Assembly: GCA_022651245.1 (NCBI GenBank)
Contig: JALCQM010000003.1
Location: forward strand, 1 to 64,000
Source: Lactobacillus sp.
Lineage (GTDB): Bacteria; Bacillota; Bacilli; Lactobacillales; Lactobacillaceae
Length of the DNA stretch: 64,000 nucleotides
Direction: 5' to 3'
A program made the position numbers and the translations under genes. Below are positions 34,247-45,968 of this stretch, in pieces; position 1 is the first letter of the stretch; the number at the start of each line of letters is the position of its first letter. Under the pieces are notes generated by a model. That model was not told the DNA's origin. It did not search any database and worked only from the letters and a program-made list of their open reading frames with translations.

Positions 34247-36643
34247 CTACTTCGAATCGCGCTTGCCGTTATAACGTTTGCGGTTACCGCCAGATGATTG
34301 ACGTAATTGCTTGCCCAAACCATTGAACGGCTTGTTGCCACCTCGATTATTATTGTTGCGGCCGTTATTACCATGCTGCCCCCCACGTTGACTATTGCGA
34401 GGCCCGTCACTATGCTTTTGACCGCGACTACGTGACTCACGTTTTACCTCAATGTCACTCGTCGGAATGTCATCCGTCGGGATCAAAGAAAAATCAACTT
34501 GTCGTTGCTCGACATCTACATTATCCAGATGTACCCGGCAAGTCTGGCCGATTCGAAAAGTCTTATGGGTACGTTCACCGACCAAAGCCATTTGGTTTTC
34601 AACGAAAGCATAGTAATCATCTTTCATCCGCGAAATATGCACTAACCCTTCAACCGTGTTTGGTAGTGCAACAAACATCCCAAAGCCAGCGACGCCAGAC
34701 ACCACGGCATCAAATTCTTCGCCGACCTTATCCGCCATGAATTCTGCCTTCTTCAGGTCATCCACAGCACGTTCTGCATCAATACTGTGCCGTTCACGAA
34801 CGGAGGTCTGTACCGCAATATCTGGTAACTTTTTGGCCCACCCTGCTTGAATCTCTTCACTTGCACCTTGTGTCGCATAGCTACGAATCAAACGATGCAC
34901 GATCAAATCCGGATACCGCCGGATTGGGCTGGTAAAGTGACAATAGTATGGTGCAGCAATCCCAAAGTGTCCAAGGGGATCTTCGGAATAATGGGCTTGC
35001 TTCAAACTACGCAGCATCTTGACATTGACCATCATTTCCTCTGGTGTCCCTGCCACCGAAGTATTAACCTCTTGGAGCATCTTCGGCGTCAGCTTGGCGC
35101 CTTTTTTGATCGGAATTTGAATGCCAAAGGTCGCCAAAAATTCCATGAAGTCCTTGATTCGATCATCGTCCGGCGTTTCATGAACACGATACAAAAATGG
35201 TAGGTGCAACTTGTTATAGTGTTCTGCCACCGTTTCATTGGCTTCTAGCATGAAGGATTCAATCATCCGTTCAGACAAGCCGCGATCACGCAGAACAATG
35301 TCTGTTGGGTGGCCATTTTCATCAACAATGATTTTTGCTTCGTTTTCTTCGAAGTCGATGGCACCACGTTCATGACGCATCTTGTATAGGACCTGATGCA
35401 GCTCACCCATTAATTCCAGCATCGGCACAAGATCCTTGTATTCTGCGCGCAACGCCTCGTCCTTGTCGGTCAAGATCTTATTGACGTTATTATACGTTAA
35501 GCGGCCATGCGACCGAATCACACTTTGGTAAATATCGTGATTGACGACCTTACCTTCAGGTGTAATCTCCATATCACACGACATGGCCAGCCGGTCAACA
35601 TCCGGATTTAACGAACAGATCCCATTGGACAACCGGAAAGGTAGCATCGGGATGACTCGGTCCGTAAGGTAAGTACTCGTGCCGCGGTCGTATGTCTCTT
35701 GATCCAAAGGCGATCCCTCTGTCACGTAATAAGAGACATCCGCGATATGAACACCAAGATGATAATTGCCATTTGCGAGTTTCCAAGCAACGACCGCATC
35801 ATCGAAGTCTTTTGAATCATCGCCATCGATCGTGACTACCGGCTGATCCGTAATATCACGACGATTCTGGCGATCATCATCTGTCACGTGGTCTGGGATG
35901 GCGTTCGCCTGGGCCATCGCCTCTTCAGGATATTCCGTATGGATATCATTGGCCAACACCAACGCCATCACATCAACACCCGGCGTATTCTTATTCCCTA
36001 AGTTTTCGCTCACGATCCCCCGCATTTGTTTCGGGTGTGCAACGTCAGGATAATCGGTAATTTCAACCATCAGCATATCACCCATTTCTGGGATCATACC
36101 GGTGTTTTTAATCAGAACAGGAAAGTTTTTTAACTTTTTTTCATGGCTAACCACCATGCCAATAAAACCCGTCCGCTTTGCCTCAGCGTCAGCTAACGGG
36201 GTATACTCCCCGACTAACCGGCTCAGCTTACGTTCAACGATCTTAACGACTTCTGCTTCAGAGCCACGCGAGTCCCCTGGGCGAGCCTGACGGATGACCT
36301 GAATCTCAACCGTATCGCCATCCAAAGCAAAATGAGTCGCAGGCGGTGCGATAAAATAATCATTTTCTTGGTCTTCAACCGCAACAAAACCAAAGCCTTT
36401 TTCATTGCCGTGAAAAATCCCTTCAAGTGCTTGCGGCTTACCACCAAGTTGATACAAGCTTTCACCTGTGGCATGAATCAAATTATCGTTTTCTAAACCA
36501 GTCAACGCCTGTACTAAGACCTTGAAATCTTCTGCTCCAGATAATTTCAATGCCCGGTTTAAACTCGCAGTACTAAATGCGATTTGTGGGTTGCGCCGAA
36601 ATGCGGCGAGTAATTCATTTCTCATGTGGCCGACTGTGGTCAT
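34247..36643 (-). CDS. rnr: Ribonuclease R
   Basis: 798 aa. Order of domains: N-terminal winged helix (about 1-60), cold-shock/OB domains (about 70-220), RNB catalytic domain (about 245-575, with DDSKDFDDAV carrying the Mg2+ Asp residues), S1 domain (about 625-710), and a disordered tail (715-798) rich in Arg, Gly and Asn ending in Lys/Arg. It degrades structured RNA 3' to 5', including mRNAs released by trans-translation. The start ATG shares one base with the est stop (TAATG), so translation is coupled. Confidence 0.96.
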   Translation of the reverse strand: MTTVGHMRNELLAAFRRNPQIAFSTASLNRALKLSGAEDFKVLVQALTGLENDNLIHATGESLYQLGGKPQALEGIFHGNEKGFGFVAVEDQENDYFIAPPATHFALDGDTVEIQVIRQARPGDSRGSEAEVVKIVERKLSRLVGEYTPLADAEAKRTGFIGMVVSHEKKLKNFPVLIKNTGMIPEMGDMLMVEITDYPDVAHPKQMRGIVSENLGNKNTPGVDVMALVLANDIHTEYPEEAMAQANAIPDHVTDDDRQNRRDITDQPVVTIDGDDSKDFDDAVVAWKLANGNYHLGVHIADVSYYVTEGSPLDQETYDRGTSTYLTDRVIPMLPFRLSNGICSLNPDVDRLAMSCDMEITPEGKVVNHDIYQSVIRSHGRLTYNNVNKILTDKDEALRAEYKDLVPMLELMGELHQVLYKMRHERGAIDFEENEAKIIVDENGHPTDIVLRDRGLSERMIESFMLEANETVAEHYNKLHLPFLYRVHETPDDDRIKDFMEFLATFGIQIPIKKGAKLTPKMLQEVNTSVAGTPEEMMVNVKMLRSLKQAHYSEDPLGHFGIAAPYYCHFTSPIRRYPDLIVHRLIRSYATQGASEEIQAGWAKKLPDIAVQTSVRERHSIDAERAVDDLKKAEFMADKVGEEFDAVVSGVAGFGMFVALPNTVEGLVHISRMKDDYYAFVENQMALVGERTHKTFRIGQTCRVHLDNVDVEQRQVDFSLIPTDDIPTSDIEVKRESRSRGQKHSDGPRNSQRGGQHGNNGRNNNNRGGNKPFNGLGKQLRQSSGGNRKRYNGKRDSK

Positions 36644-37365
36644 TATTTGTCCCTCGTTTTCATAAATTCAATAATGTCTGTTTCTAATTGTCGATGTGCG
36701 GTATTAACGGTGATGACGTGATCAGCACCCGCATACCAATGCCAAGAAACTGGCGCGTTGATCAGCTTTTGGCGTAACTTAACAGCACGCTGTGGGTCAA
36801 TCATTTTGTCCGCACCAGCTTGACCGATGAACACTGGCTTGGTCACCATCGCCAACTTGGCAGCGACAGATGCCGAAAAAGTCTCAATTGTCGTCAACTG
36901 TGCCTGCACCTGTGGCGTAACTTGCGCACTGTTGTCAGGTAATTCTGCAAGTCGACGCATATAATAATTATATTTCAGGAAGTTCGCTAAGATGTTTTGC
37001 TTTCCTGCCACGATCGGGGATGACAAGACGCCACCGCACGCAACTGCTGGCAATTCTTGCAAGGCCTTCATCGCAAACACCCCGCCTAAAGAAAGACCAA
37101 AAACCGCGACCCGAGAATATTTCGCCGCCATATGGGCGATTGCCGCTTGCGTATCTCGCCACCACTGATCCGGAGTGACAGCTAACACATCTTGCGGATC
37201 GATTGTGCCGTGACCGGTGAATTTAGGGCCATAAACCCCGTACCCGGCGCGCGTTAAAGCAGCGCCTAGAAGACGCATATCATTTGGACTGCCAGTATAC
37301 GCGTGCAAAAGCACAATCCCGACTCCAGTGCCCAGTTCTTCGAATGGTTGCGGTTCGCGAAACAC
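36643..37365 (-). CDS. Carboxylesterase (Est30/lysophospholipase-like)
   Basis: About 240 aa from GTG 37365, which has GGGAGG 8 bases upstream; the GTG at 37374 is too close to it. Alpha/beta hydrolase: LLHAYTGSPNDM oxyanion region, FGLSLGG with the nucleophile Ser, GQAGADKMIDP near the acid, and a late His in GADHVITV. Matches the carboxylesterases that sit between secG and rnr in Bacillus and lactobacilli. Hydrolyses short acyl esters in vitro in the family; physiological substrate unknown. Confidence 0.9.
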   Translation of the reverse strand: MFREPQPFEELGTGVGIVLLHAYTGSPNDMRLLGAALTRAGYGVYGPKFTGHGTIDPQDVLAVTPDQWWRDTQAAIAHMAAKYSRVAVFGLSLGGVFAMKALQELPAVACGGVLSSPIVAGKQNILANFLKYNYYMRRLAELPDNSAQVTPQVQAQLTTIETFSASVAAKLAMVTKPVFIGQAGADKMIDPQRAVKLRQKLINAPVSWHWYAGADHVITVNTAHRQLETDIIEFMKTRDK

Positions 37366-37385
37366 GTGCGGCACCTCCCGACTTT

Positions 37386-37415
37386 AAAAAAAGTCTCCCA
37401 TGGTTAGGAGACTTT
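37386..37415 (-). terminator. Terminator after secG
   Basis: 9-bp stem AAAGTCTCC/GGAGACTTT followed by T7 on the minus strand. It lies between secG and est, so est-rnr-smpB depends partly on readthrough or its own start. Confidence 0.85.
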
Positions 37416-37417
37416 CG

Positions 37418-37654
37418 CTAATGAGATGACAGATACACCAGCACCAACGAGAAGGCGAAAAATAAAACGCCTAAAACCACAGTCACTTTCTCCATGAAAG
37501 CTTCAAAACCACGTGATTTTTGCTTCCCGAACAAATCGGTCGCCCCGCCAGATAATGCACTCAATGCATCTTGTTGCTTACTCGGTTGCATCAACGTCGC
37601 GATCACGATCAGAATCGAGTCAATGATAAGCAAATTAGTGAATAAACCTTGCAA
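37418..37654 (-). CDS. secG: Preprotein translocase subunit SecG
   Basis: 78 aa with a TTG start (AGGAGG 7 bases upstream). Two membrane helices (about 5-22 and 52-74) separated by a loop GGATDLFGKQKSRGFEAFMEK, which carries the family's G-G-x-x-L-F-G/x-x-K pattern. It assists SecYEG protein export. Head of the secG-est-rnr-smpB gene order typical of Firmicutes. Confidence 0.93.
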   Translation of the reverse strand: MQGLFTNLLIIDSILIVIATLMQPSKQQDALSALSGGATDLFGKQKSRGFEAFMEKVTVVLGVLFFAFSLVLVYLSSH

Positions 37655-37760
37655 GTTACTTCCTCCTATGCGCGGTGTCCCCGCGCAGATAGACTACTAA
37701 TAGTAGGGTATCACAAAGCGTGGCCGGTGACTAGCACTTGACTGAAAATGTCCGTCCCCC

Positions 37761-39302
37761 TCAACCACCATGAGCAATCTTGGCCGCTAAATGCTGAATC
37801 TGGTCCCGCACCTGAGCGCGCTTCGCTGCATCCGTTAACAAAATCAAGGTATCCCCTGCCCGAATCACGGTATCGCCATGTGGAATGACCTGATTTTCAC
37901 CACGGTTGATGCCTATTAAAAGCGTCTGCTTAGGCCAAGAAAAATCGCGAACCTGAATCCCTGCCAACGGACTGCCCGCAAATACAGGTAATTCGAGGCG
38001 ATCCATTCGGTGAATGGCTTCGATTTGCTGGGGTACTGTTAGTCGCCGTAACAAAGATTCATAAATGGGCGCACCACCTAAAAGGTCGACGACCACATAA
38101 GCAACTAGCACCAATACTGCCATCGGCATCAAATGCGTTAAGTTACCAACCATCTCCGTAATCAACAAGATTGCTGTAAAAGGGGCTTTCCCAATTCCAG
38201 CAAAATAGCCTGCCATCGAGAAAATAATCAGGTTCATGACATACACACGTGGCAGCCAGCCTATCTGCACCATGAAGACTGCGTATATTGCGCCGATAAC
38301 GGCGCCTAAACTCAGGATGGGCAAGAAAATCCCCCCTGGTAAGCCAGAACCGTACGATATCATTGAAAAAACAAACCGGATCCCAAAGATTGCCAATAAA
38401 GCACCTAAGCTAGGAACCAACTGACCAAACCCAACAATCATACCGTTGCCGCCGCCTAAGATAGATGGTGTCGCCACGCCGATTGGAATCACCAGTAAAA
38501 ACGGCACCAATCCCTGTAAAAAACGTGGAATGTGGGTTTTGGCATACAAACGTGGCATCACGAGCAAGCTGCGCTGATAGGCATACCCTAAGGCCCCTAG
38601 CAAAACGCCCAGTAATAACAAGTGCCAGTAAAGACTAACCGGCATGCTGCGAGAATAAACTAAGTGAAGCACAGGGACTTCCCCGAACACATTCAACGAA
38701 ATAAAATCGGCGCCTAAAGCCGAAGCTAAGCTTGTTATCCACACTAACGGGCTAAAATTGTGATAGACCTCTTCTAAGACAAATAGCGTCCCTGCAATTG
38801 GCGCATTAAACGCTGCCGCTAACCCCGCCGCCGATCCAGACGCAATTAAAATCCGGCGATCGCTGCCTTGACGATGCAAGCCTTCTGCCACGCCTTGGCC
38901 GACTGCAGCCCCTAACTGGATAGAAGGCCCTTCCCGCCCAAGAAAAAGTCCGGGACCGATACTCAAAATGCCTGCCACAAACTTTTTCCATAGAATCGAC
39001 CACCAATGAAACTCAAATATACCTTGCAACTGTCCTTCAACCTGAGGAATCCCCGAACCAGAAATATTTGGCTCTGATTTGAGCAAATAAGCCACGAATA
39101 ATGCCAGTACAATGCTTGCAGCCGCAATCAAAGCCAAATGTCCAAATGTCGGTTGCGCATACACCGATTGCATGAAGGCTAGGACTCTCTCGATCGCCAA
39201 ACGAAACAAACTAATCACCACGCCAGTCAACAAACCGACGCCAATTCCTTGAATCACAAATTTCAATCGTGTTGTGTCGATCTTCGATAAAAACATGCGC
39301 AT
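37761..39302 (-). CDS. ClC-family chloride channel/antiporter with TrkA-C domain
   Basis: About 513 aa from ATG 39302, with GGGGGA 5 bases upstream; an earlier ATG (39365) would start inside the eno terminator. Selectivity motifs GSGIPQVEG, GREGPSIQLG (with the gating Glu) and GLPGGIFLPIL identify a ClC protein. About 12 intramembrane helices span to residue 430. The C-terminus (about 440-510) is a TrkA-C/RCK-C domain (VIRAGDTLILLT). It likely exchanges Cl- or F- for H+. TrkA-C fusions suggest regulation by a small ligand. Stands alone between eno and secG. Confidence 0.93.
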   Translation of the reverse strand: MRMFLSKIDTTRLKFVIQGIGVGLLTGVVISLFRLAIERVLAFMQSVYAQPTFGHLALIAAASIVLALFVAYLLKSEPNISGSGIPQVEGQLQGIFEFHWWSILWKKFVAGILSIGPGLFLGREGPSIQLGAAVGQGVAEGLHRQGSDRRILIASGSAAGLAAAFNAPIAGTLFVLEEVYHNFSPLVWITSLASALGADFISLNVFGEVPVLHLVYSRSMPVSLYWHLLLLGVLLGALGYAYQRSLLVMPRLYAKTHIPRFLQGLVPFLLVIPIGVATPSILGGGNGMIVGFGQLVPSLGALLAIFGIRFVFSMISYGSGLPGGIFLPILSLGAVIGAIYAVFMVQIGWLPRVYVMNLIIFSMAGYFAGIGKAPFTAILLITEMVGNLTHLMPMAVLVLVAYVVVDLLGGAPIYESLLRRLTVPQQIEAIHRMDRLELPVFAGSPLAGIQVRDFSWPKQTLLIGINRGENQVIPHGDTVIRAGDTLILLTDAAKRAQVRDQIQHLAAKIAHGG

Positions 39303-39355
39303 ATTGTTCCCCCAGTGATACAGACTATTCTCATTATAGCGACCACAGCGGACGA

Positions 39356-39391
39356 AAAAAAGCATTTCTCTACGTCTAGAGAAATGCTTTT
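39356..39391 (-). terminator. Terminator of eno
   Basis: Perfect 16-bp arms (39356-39371 / 39376-39391) with loop CGTC, followed by T7 on the minus strand. 55 bp past the eno stop. Confidence 0.9.
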
Positions 39392-39445
39392 TCCGAACTG
39401 ATTGTCACGTCACCTTGGTCGATAAAACCAAGTACGCGCCACTAA

Positions 39446-40888
<1,443 letters not shown>

Positions 40889-40970
40889 TCACCACAACGC
40901 AGGCAACGTTACCGTCCCGTATTGCGGAACATGACCGTTCGCTGAAAACCGCCTACTCGCGCTTTGATAT

Positions 40971-41726
40971 TTAGTCTTGGTAGTTCGCCAAAGCGATAAA
41001 AGATTCTGGCTCCATAGAAGCACCACCGACCAAGCCACCGTCGATATCTTCTTTAGCCATTAATTCCTTCACGTTAGCAGGCTTCACAGAACCGCCATAA
41101 AGAATACGAACAGCATCTGCAGTTTCCGCATCATAAAGCTTCTTAACCGTTGCACGAACGTGAGCAACGACTTCTTGTGCTTGATCAGCGGAAGCCGTCT
41201 TACCAGTACCGATCGCCCAGATTGGTTCATAAGCGATAACACTCTTCTTCACGTCAGCAGCAGACAAACCTACTAAGGCGCCTGCAACCTGGTAAGCGAT
41301 CCAGTCGTTGGTCTGGCCAGCTTCACGCTGTTCGAGGCTTTCACCACAGCAAATGATTGGCAACAAACCGTTAGCAAGAATCGCCTTTGCTTTTTTATTG
41401 ATGTCTTCATCAGTTTCGTGGAAATAGCCACGACGTTCAGAATGGCCAATGACAACGTAGTCAAGACCCATTTCCTTCAACGCCTTTGGACTTGTTTCGC
41501 CAGTAAAGGCCCCTTCGTTTTCGAAGTAGCTGTTTTCAGCAGCCGTCTTCAACGGTGTGCCTTCTGCCCCAGCAACCAAAGTCGTCAAATCAATTGCCGG
41601 TGCGGCGATCACGGTTTCAACCTTGCTTGCTTCTGGCAATTTGCCCTTAACGCCGTCTAAGAACGCTTGGGTTTCTTCCGGGTTCTTGTTCATTTTCCAG
41701 TTCCCGGCCATGATAGGTGTACGCAT
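40971..41726 (-). CDS. tpiA: Triosephosphate isomerase
   Basis: 251 aa. MAGNWKMNK (Asn/Lys), [13 protein letters not shown] (catalytic His), [12 protein letters not shown] (catalytic Glu in the signature), and YGGSVKPAN at the phosphate gripper. It interconverts dihydroxyacetone phosphate and glyceraldehyde 3-phosphate. AAAGGAG precedes ATG 41726. 68 bp after pgk on the same strand. Confidence 0.97.
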   Translation of the reverse strand: MRTPIMAGNWKMNKNPEETQAFLDGVKGKLPEASKVETVIAAPAIDLTTLVAGAEGTPLKTAAENSYFENEGAFTGETSPKALKEMGLDYVVIGHSERRGYFHETDEDINKKAKAILANGLLPIICCGESLEQREAGQTNDWIAYQVAGALVGLSAADVKKSVIAYEPIWAIGTGKTASADQAQEVVAHVRATVKKLYDAETADAVRILYGGSVKPANVKELMAKEDIDGGLVGGASMEPESFIALANYQD

Positions 41727-41794
41727 ATTTTATCTCCTTTATCTTGAACAAATACTGCTGTGATCATCAATGAACGCAACGCGTCCAGTCATGA

Positions 41795-42985
41795 TTACTT
41801 GTTCGTAATGGCGGCAATCCCCGGTAATTCCTTACCTTCAAGGTATTCCAGTGATGCCCCACCACCAGTGGAGATATGGGTGATTTGTGGCGCGATGCCA
41901 AGTTGCTTTGCCGCAGCAGTCGAGTCACCACCACCAATGATCGTCGTTGCATCCTTCAATGCGCCCAATGCCTTACCAATTTCCAAGGTACCTTTGGCGT
42001 AGTTAGACATTTCGAACACACCCATAGGGCCGTTCCAAACAACGGTTTTAGCATCAGCGAGGACCTTCTTGAAGTCTTCAACAGACTTAGGCCCAATATC
42101 CAAAGCCATGTACCCGTCAGGAATATCGCCTTCAACGACCTTATGTGGCGCGTCGTTAGAAAATTCTGTGGCAACCACATTGTCAACTGGGAGAACCAAC
42201 TTATCGCCAGCTTCTGCCATGATTTGCTTAGCTAAGTCGATCTTATCGGCCTCAACCAGAGACTTACCAATCGACAAGCCCTTAGCCGCGTAAAACGTGT
42301 AGGTCATCCCACCACCAACGATGATCTTATCAGCTTTTTCAATCAAGTTGGAAATGACGCCAATCTTATCAGAGACCTTTGCGCCACCCAAGATTGCAAC
42401 GAATGGGTGCTTCGGGTTTTCGACCGCATCACCTAAGAACTTGATTTCCTTTTCCATCAAGAAGCCAGCAGCTGCTTGTGGCATGTTGGAAGAAATACCA
42501 ACATTGGAGGCATGGGAACGGTGAGCGGTACCGAAAGCATCGTTAACGTATAGGTCGCCCAAGGAAGCCCAATACTTACCCAATTCAGGGTCATTCTTAG
42601 ATTCTTTCTTGCCGTCAAGATCTTCAAAACGGGTGTTTTCCATAACCAGGACATCGCCGTCATTCATCTTAGCGATCGCATCTTCAAGTTCTGCACCACG
42701 AGTAGCAGGTACGAACGTCACCGGCTTCTTCAGCAGTTCGCTTAAGCGTTCTGCAACAGGACGCAAGCTCAACTTAGCCTTGTCGTCTTCTGTCTTCACA
42801 CGACCAAGGTGAGAAAGTAAGATGGCCTTACCACCATTATCGATGATGTATTGGATTGTTGGCAAAGCTGCCACGATACGGTTGTCATCGCCGATAACAC
42901 CGTCTTTGATCGGTACGTTGAAGTCGACACGAACCAAGACCTTCTTGTCCTTAACGTCCAAGTCGGAAACGATTAATTTCGCCAT
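41795..42985 (-). CDS. pgk: Phosphoglycerate kinase
   Basis: 396 aa. [11 protein letters not shown], the signature SHLGR, and the C-terminal [13 protein letters not shown] nucleotide loop. It makes ATP and 3-phosphoglycerate from 1,3-bisphosphoglycerate. AGGAGG precedes ATG 42985. Preceded by a 221-bp spacer with a gap terminator and a long leader, so pgk-tpiA can be expressed separately from gap. Confidence 0.97.
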   Translation of the reverse strand: MAKLIVSDLDVKDKKVLVRVDFNVPIKDGVIGDDNRIVAALPTIQYIIDNGGKAILLSHLGRVKTEDDKAKLSLRPVAERLSELLKKPVTFVPATRGAELEDAIAKMNDGDVLVMENTRFEDLDGKKESKNDPELGKYWASLGDLYVNDAFGTAHRSHASNVGISSNMPQAAAGFLMEKEIKFLGDAVENPKHPFVAILGGAKVSDKIGVISNLIEKADKIIVGGGMTYTFYAAKGLSIGKSLVEADKIDLAKQIMAEAGDKLVLPVDNVVATEFSNDAPHKVVEGDIPDGYMALDIGPKSVEDFKKVLADAKTVVWNGPMGVFEMSNYAKGTLEIGKALGALKDATTIIGGGDSTAAAKQLGIAPQITHISTGGGASLEYLEGKELPGIAAITNK

Positions 42986-43139
42986 TGAATAAAACCCTCC
43001 TAAAAAAGTTGGAATACAATTTGTATGTTAAGCTCGACTTGCGAACAACCCGCGGTGCTTAAATAAGCGTTCGAGACACTCGCACGTTCATTTAAACATC
43101 GCGACTCGTCCACAAGTCACGATGCACCACTTAGAAAAA

Positions 43140-43166
43140 GGGCGGAGGGAGAAACTCCCTCCGCCC
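43140..43166 (-). terminator. Terminator between gap and pgk
   Basis: Perfect 12-bp GC-rich arms (GGGCGGAGGGAG / CTCCCTCCGCCC) with a 3-nt loop and T5 on the minus strand, 41 bp after gap. Confidence 0.9.
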
Positions 43167-43206
43167 TCTTCAATGCGGTTCAGAAGAAGTTACTCGTAAT
43201 CACAGA

Positions 43207-44229
43207 TTACAGGGTAGCAAACTTCAGTAAGGTACGAATCATTTGGCAAGTGAAGCCATATTCGTTGTCGTACCAAGCAACCGTCTTAACTAATTGGAAG
43301 TCACCAGCGGTGGTAACTTCGGTTTGGGTAGGATCAAAGATCGAACCATAAGTGGTGCCGATAACGTCAGAGGAAACGATTTGGTCAGCATTGTAGCCGA
43401 AGGATTCGTTGCCTTCTGTGTGCTTCTTGATTGCTTCGTTAACTTGGTCGGCCGTAACGTTCTTAGTCTTCAAGATGGAAACTAATTCAGTCAAGGAACC
43501 ATCAACGACAGAAACACGTTGTGCGTGACCCTGCAACTTGCCATTCAGTTCTGGGATAACGATACCGATAGCCTTAGCAGCACCAGTACTATGAGGAATG
43601 GTGTTCACAGCAGCGGAACGAGCAGCACGCAAGTTACCACCACGAACAGGGCCGTCAAGCAACATCTGAGTAGAGGTGTATGCGTGAACGGTAGTCATGG
43701 TACCAACTTCGATACCAAATTCTTGGTTCAAGAAGTAAGCCATCGGTGCCAAGCAGTTGGTCGTGCAAGAACCGGCGGAAACAATCTTGTCGTCAGCAGT
43801 CAAGGTGTCATCGTTAACGTTGTAAACGATGGTACGGATCTTACCTGCAGGTGCAGAGATCAGAACACGTTGTGCGCCAGCGTCCAAGTGAGCTTGGGCC
43901 TTTTCAGCAGAGGTGTAGAAACCGGTACATTCGAGGACGTATTCAACGCCGTCGTTCTTAACCCACGGAATGTTTTGAGCCTGAGGTTCAGCATAAACGC
44001 GGTATTCCTTACCGTTAACAACGATACCGTTGTCGGTCGCGCTAACTTCGCCCGGGAAAGTGCCATGAGTGGAATCATACTTCAGCAGGTGAGCCAACAT
44101 AGCTGGGCTGGTCAAGTCGTTGATCGCAACAACTTCGATGTCGCCAGATTGTGCGCCTAATTCGAAGATGCGGCGGAAAGCCAAACGACCGATGCGGCCG
44201 AAACCATTGATACCAATTTTAACAGTCAT
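43207..44229 (-). CDS. gap: Glyceraldehyde-3-phosphate dehydrogenase
   Basis: 340 aa. [13 protein letters not shown] binds NAD+, [14 protein letters not shown] holds the catalytic Cys, and [12 protein letters not shown] closes the protein. GapA-type NAD-dependent glycolytic enzyme. It lies 37 bp after cggR on the same strand and is normally cotranscribed with it; the terminator at 43140-43166 limits passage into pgk. Confidence 0.97.
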   Translation of the reverse strand: MTVKIGINGFGRIGRLAFRRIFELGAQSGDIEVVAINDLTSPAMLAHLLKYDSTHGTFPGEVSATDNGIVVNGKEYRVYAEPQAQNIPWVKNDGVEYVLECTGFYTSAEKAQAHLDAGAQRVLISAPAGKIRTIVYNVNDDTLTADDKIVSAGSCTTNCLAPMAYFLNQEFGIEVGTMTTVHAYTSTQMLLDGPVRGGNLRAARSAAVNTIPHSTGAAKAIGIVIPELNGKLQGHAQRVSVVDGSLTELVSILKTKNVTADQVNEAIKKHTEGNESFGYNADQIVSSDVIGTTYGSIFDPTQTEVTTAGDFQLVKTVAWYDNEYGFTCQMIRTLLKFATL

Positions 44230-44266
44230 GCTAAAATTTCCTCCTTTAGGAAATAAGAGTTTTATT

Positions 44267-45304
44267 CTAACGGGTCTCCCCAGTTAAAATCGAGTTAGCA
44301 GCACCGACGTCTGTGATTAACCACGTTCGACTCGGCGCGTTGTGCATGTATGCGGTAATTGCCTGGGCCTTACTGCGACCACCAGCAACGGCGAACACAT
44401 ACGGAATATGATCAAGATCCGGAATTGTCAAACCAATCCTTGGAATCTTGTAGATAACCTCCCCTTGAGCGTTGAAGAACGTTCCAAAGGTTTCAGAAAC
44501 TGCATGTTGCTCTCGGAGTTTCTGTAAGGCTTGTGGTGACATTGAACGGCGTTTAGCCATGACCAATGCATCACCTATACTATGAATCACGACCTGCGCA
44601 TTGTCAATCATTTGTAAGACTTCTTGAACGGCAGGCTCTTTCAATAACGGCTGGTAAGTTTCCGCACTGACATTTTCAGGAATATACAAGACGCGAAAAC
44701 GACTATCAGTCGCTTCCGCCATGCTTGCAGCCACGGAATTTGCTTGAATTGCGACTGCTTCGCCAACACCGCCACGTGCAGGCACAAACGTTAGTTCACG
44801 CCCCGTGGACAACTTATAGCTCAACTGACCAGCAACTCTGGCCATCGTGCTACCGCCCATTACGGCGATTGTCAACCGGCCTGCAGGTAGCAAAACTTGC
44901 AACGTGTCGTCGAGCACTTTACCCATCTCATCTAGGACCCGCACACTTTGATCCGCATCCCCATTCACGATGAGACAATGCTCGATACCCAGCTTTGTCG
45001 CCAAGCGCTTCTCATCTTCCTTAAACCCTAACAGCCAATTCATCAACTGCTCAAGTCCTTTGAAGACGTCGATACCCTTAGCCGTTAAGACCATTCCCGA
45101 CTTGGAACTGCCAAGTAAACCTTGCTGTCTAAGATAGTCAGTCTCCGTCCGCAACACGCGCTCAGAGATTTTTAGCTGGTCGGCCAGCGTCCTACGCCCA
45201 ACTGGTGCTAACCAGCTGACATATTGGAGAATCTGGTACCGTTTGGTGACAACACCGACAAGGTCAGGCGCGATTGCTTCGATCCAGGCGAATTCAGATT
45301 GCAT
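44267..45304 (-). CDS. cggR: Central glycolytic genes regulator (SorC/DeoR family)
   Basis: 345 aa from ATG 45304, with AAGGA 6 bases upstream; the open frame extends to 45448 but that reaches into the promoter. The N-terminal HTH is [19 protein letters not shown] (about residues 35-53). The SorC-type effector domain (about 90-345) includes [11 protein letters not shown], which binds sugar phosphate, and [18 protein letters not shown]. The family member in B. subtilis represses the gap operon and is released by fructose 1,6-bisphosphate. First gene of the operon with gap. Confidence 0.93.
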   Translation of the reverse strand: MQSEFAWIEAIAPDLVGVVTKRYQILQYVSWLAPVGRRTLADQLKISERVLRTETDYLRQQGLLGSSKSGMVLTAKGIDVFKGLEQLMNWLLGFKEDEKRLATKLGIEHCLIVNGDADQSVRVLDEMGKVLDDTLQVLLPAGRLTIAVMGGSTMARVAGQLSYKLSTGRELTFVPARGGVGEAVAIQANSVAASMAEATDSRFRVLYIPENVSAETYQPLLKEPAVQEVLQMIDNAQVVIHSIGDALVMAKRRSMSPQALQKLREQHAVSETFGTFFNAQGEVIYKIPRIGLTIPDLDHIPYVFAVAGGRSKAQAITAYMHNAPSRTWLITDVGAANSILTGETR

Positions 45305-45321
45305 GTTGTATCCTTCTTCAG

Positions 45322-45367
45322 TGGGTCGTAATATGTCCAACTGTGTCGCAAATCGACCCATGTCGGG
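45322..45367. promoter_or_regulatory. Candidate CggR operator in the cggR leader
   Basis: Plus-strand sequence holds GGGTCG at 45323-45328 followed by TGTCC, TGTCG, CGACCC at 45354-45359, and TGTCGGGC. These echo the CGGGAC-N6-TGTC half-sites known for B. subtilis CggR and likewise lie downstream of the promoter, in the transcribed leader. The assignment is inference. Confidence 0.5.
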
Positions 45368-45419
45368 CAAAAAAATTAGGAAATCCAGTCTGTAACTGTT
45401 CTCCCTTACCAACAGTCTC

Positions 45420-45448
45420 ATTATAGCAATCCCCGAAAATTCACGCAA
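45420..45448 (-). promoter_or_regulatory. Promoter of the cggR-gap operon
   Basis: Minus strand TTGCGT (45448-45443), 17-bp spacer, TATAAT (45425-45420). The leader to the cggR ATG is about 110 nt. Confidence 0.75.
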
Positions 45449-45968
45449 CCATTTTGCCCAGGAATACGCACGCTTCAGCTACAGTGGAATGCTTTGTTCT
45501 ACTTTAAGTTAACCATTCGTTTTGCAAAGGCTTTCGTTTTCTTTTTTCTTCTCAGCATTGACGACAATGTTCGTCTCTTGCCTCACTGAATTTTCATTCT
45601 TAAATCAGACAATATCGTGTCATAAATCCTGTATCACCTTCAGCATCAGCTACGCCACGCAAAAGCCGACACCGTCAAAGCCCTCTACCTATTCATCGAA
45701 TGCACGAACTAAGACAGCACTCAAATAGTCGTGTTTCGTACCTAATAGCCACCCATAACACAAACACCCTTGTATCACGATTGACAGAAACAAACCGCGG
45801 TACAAGGGTGCTTATATTATGAGCCAAAGCTATTTGTCGTCTTAGCCCAGATTATTCTCTTAATCGTGCCATCATATGAAGCACGAATGACTAATTCTCA
45901 CCTTTGATATTGTGATTTCCCGATATGGTTGTCTGGCTTCATCAGCCGTCATCCCAATCTTGTTGAAA
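45449..45968. other. Intergenic region between cggR promoter and clpP
   Basis: About 520 bp with no supported gene; the only 60-aa-class frame (45522-45728, +) has no ribosome binding site. It contains the clpP terminator hairpin (45765-45810). Confidence 0.5.
45765..45810 (-). terminator. Probable terminator of clpP
   Basis: 10-bp arms CACCCTTGTA / TACAAGGGTG with a 26-nt partly paired loop. The tail on the minus strand (TTTGTG) is only weakly T-rich. It lies about 160 bp past the clpP stop. Confidence 0.55.

Noticed and set aside
43519-44160. 213-aa plus-strand frame opposite gap
   Set aside because: Antisense to a highly biased, strongly expressed gene; no start signal and no family resemblance. 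The 180-aa frame opposite eno (39656-40198) is rejected for the same reason.
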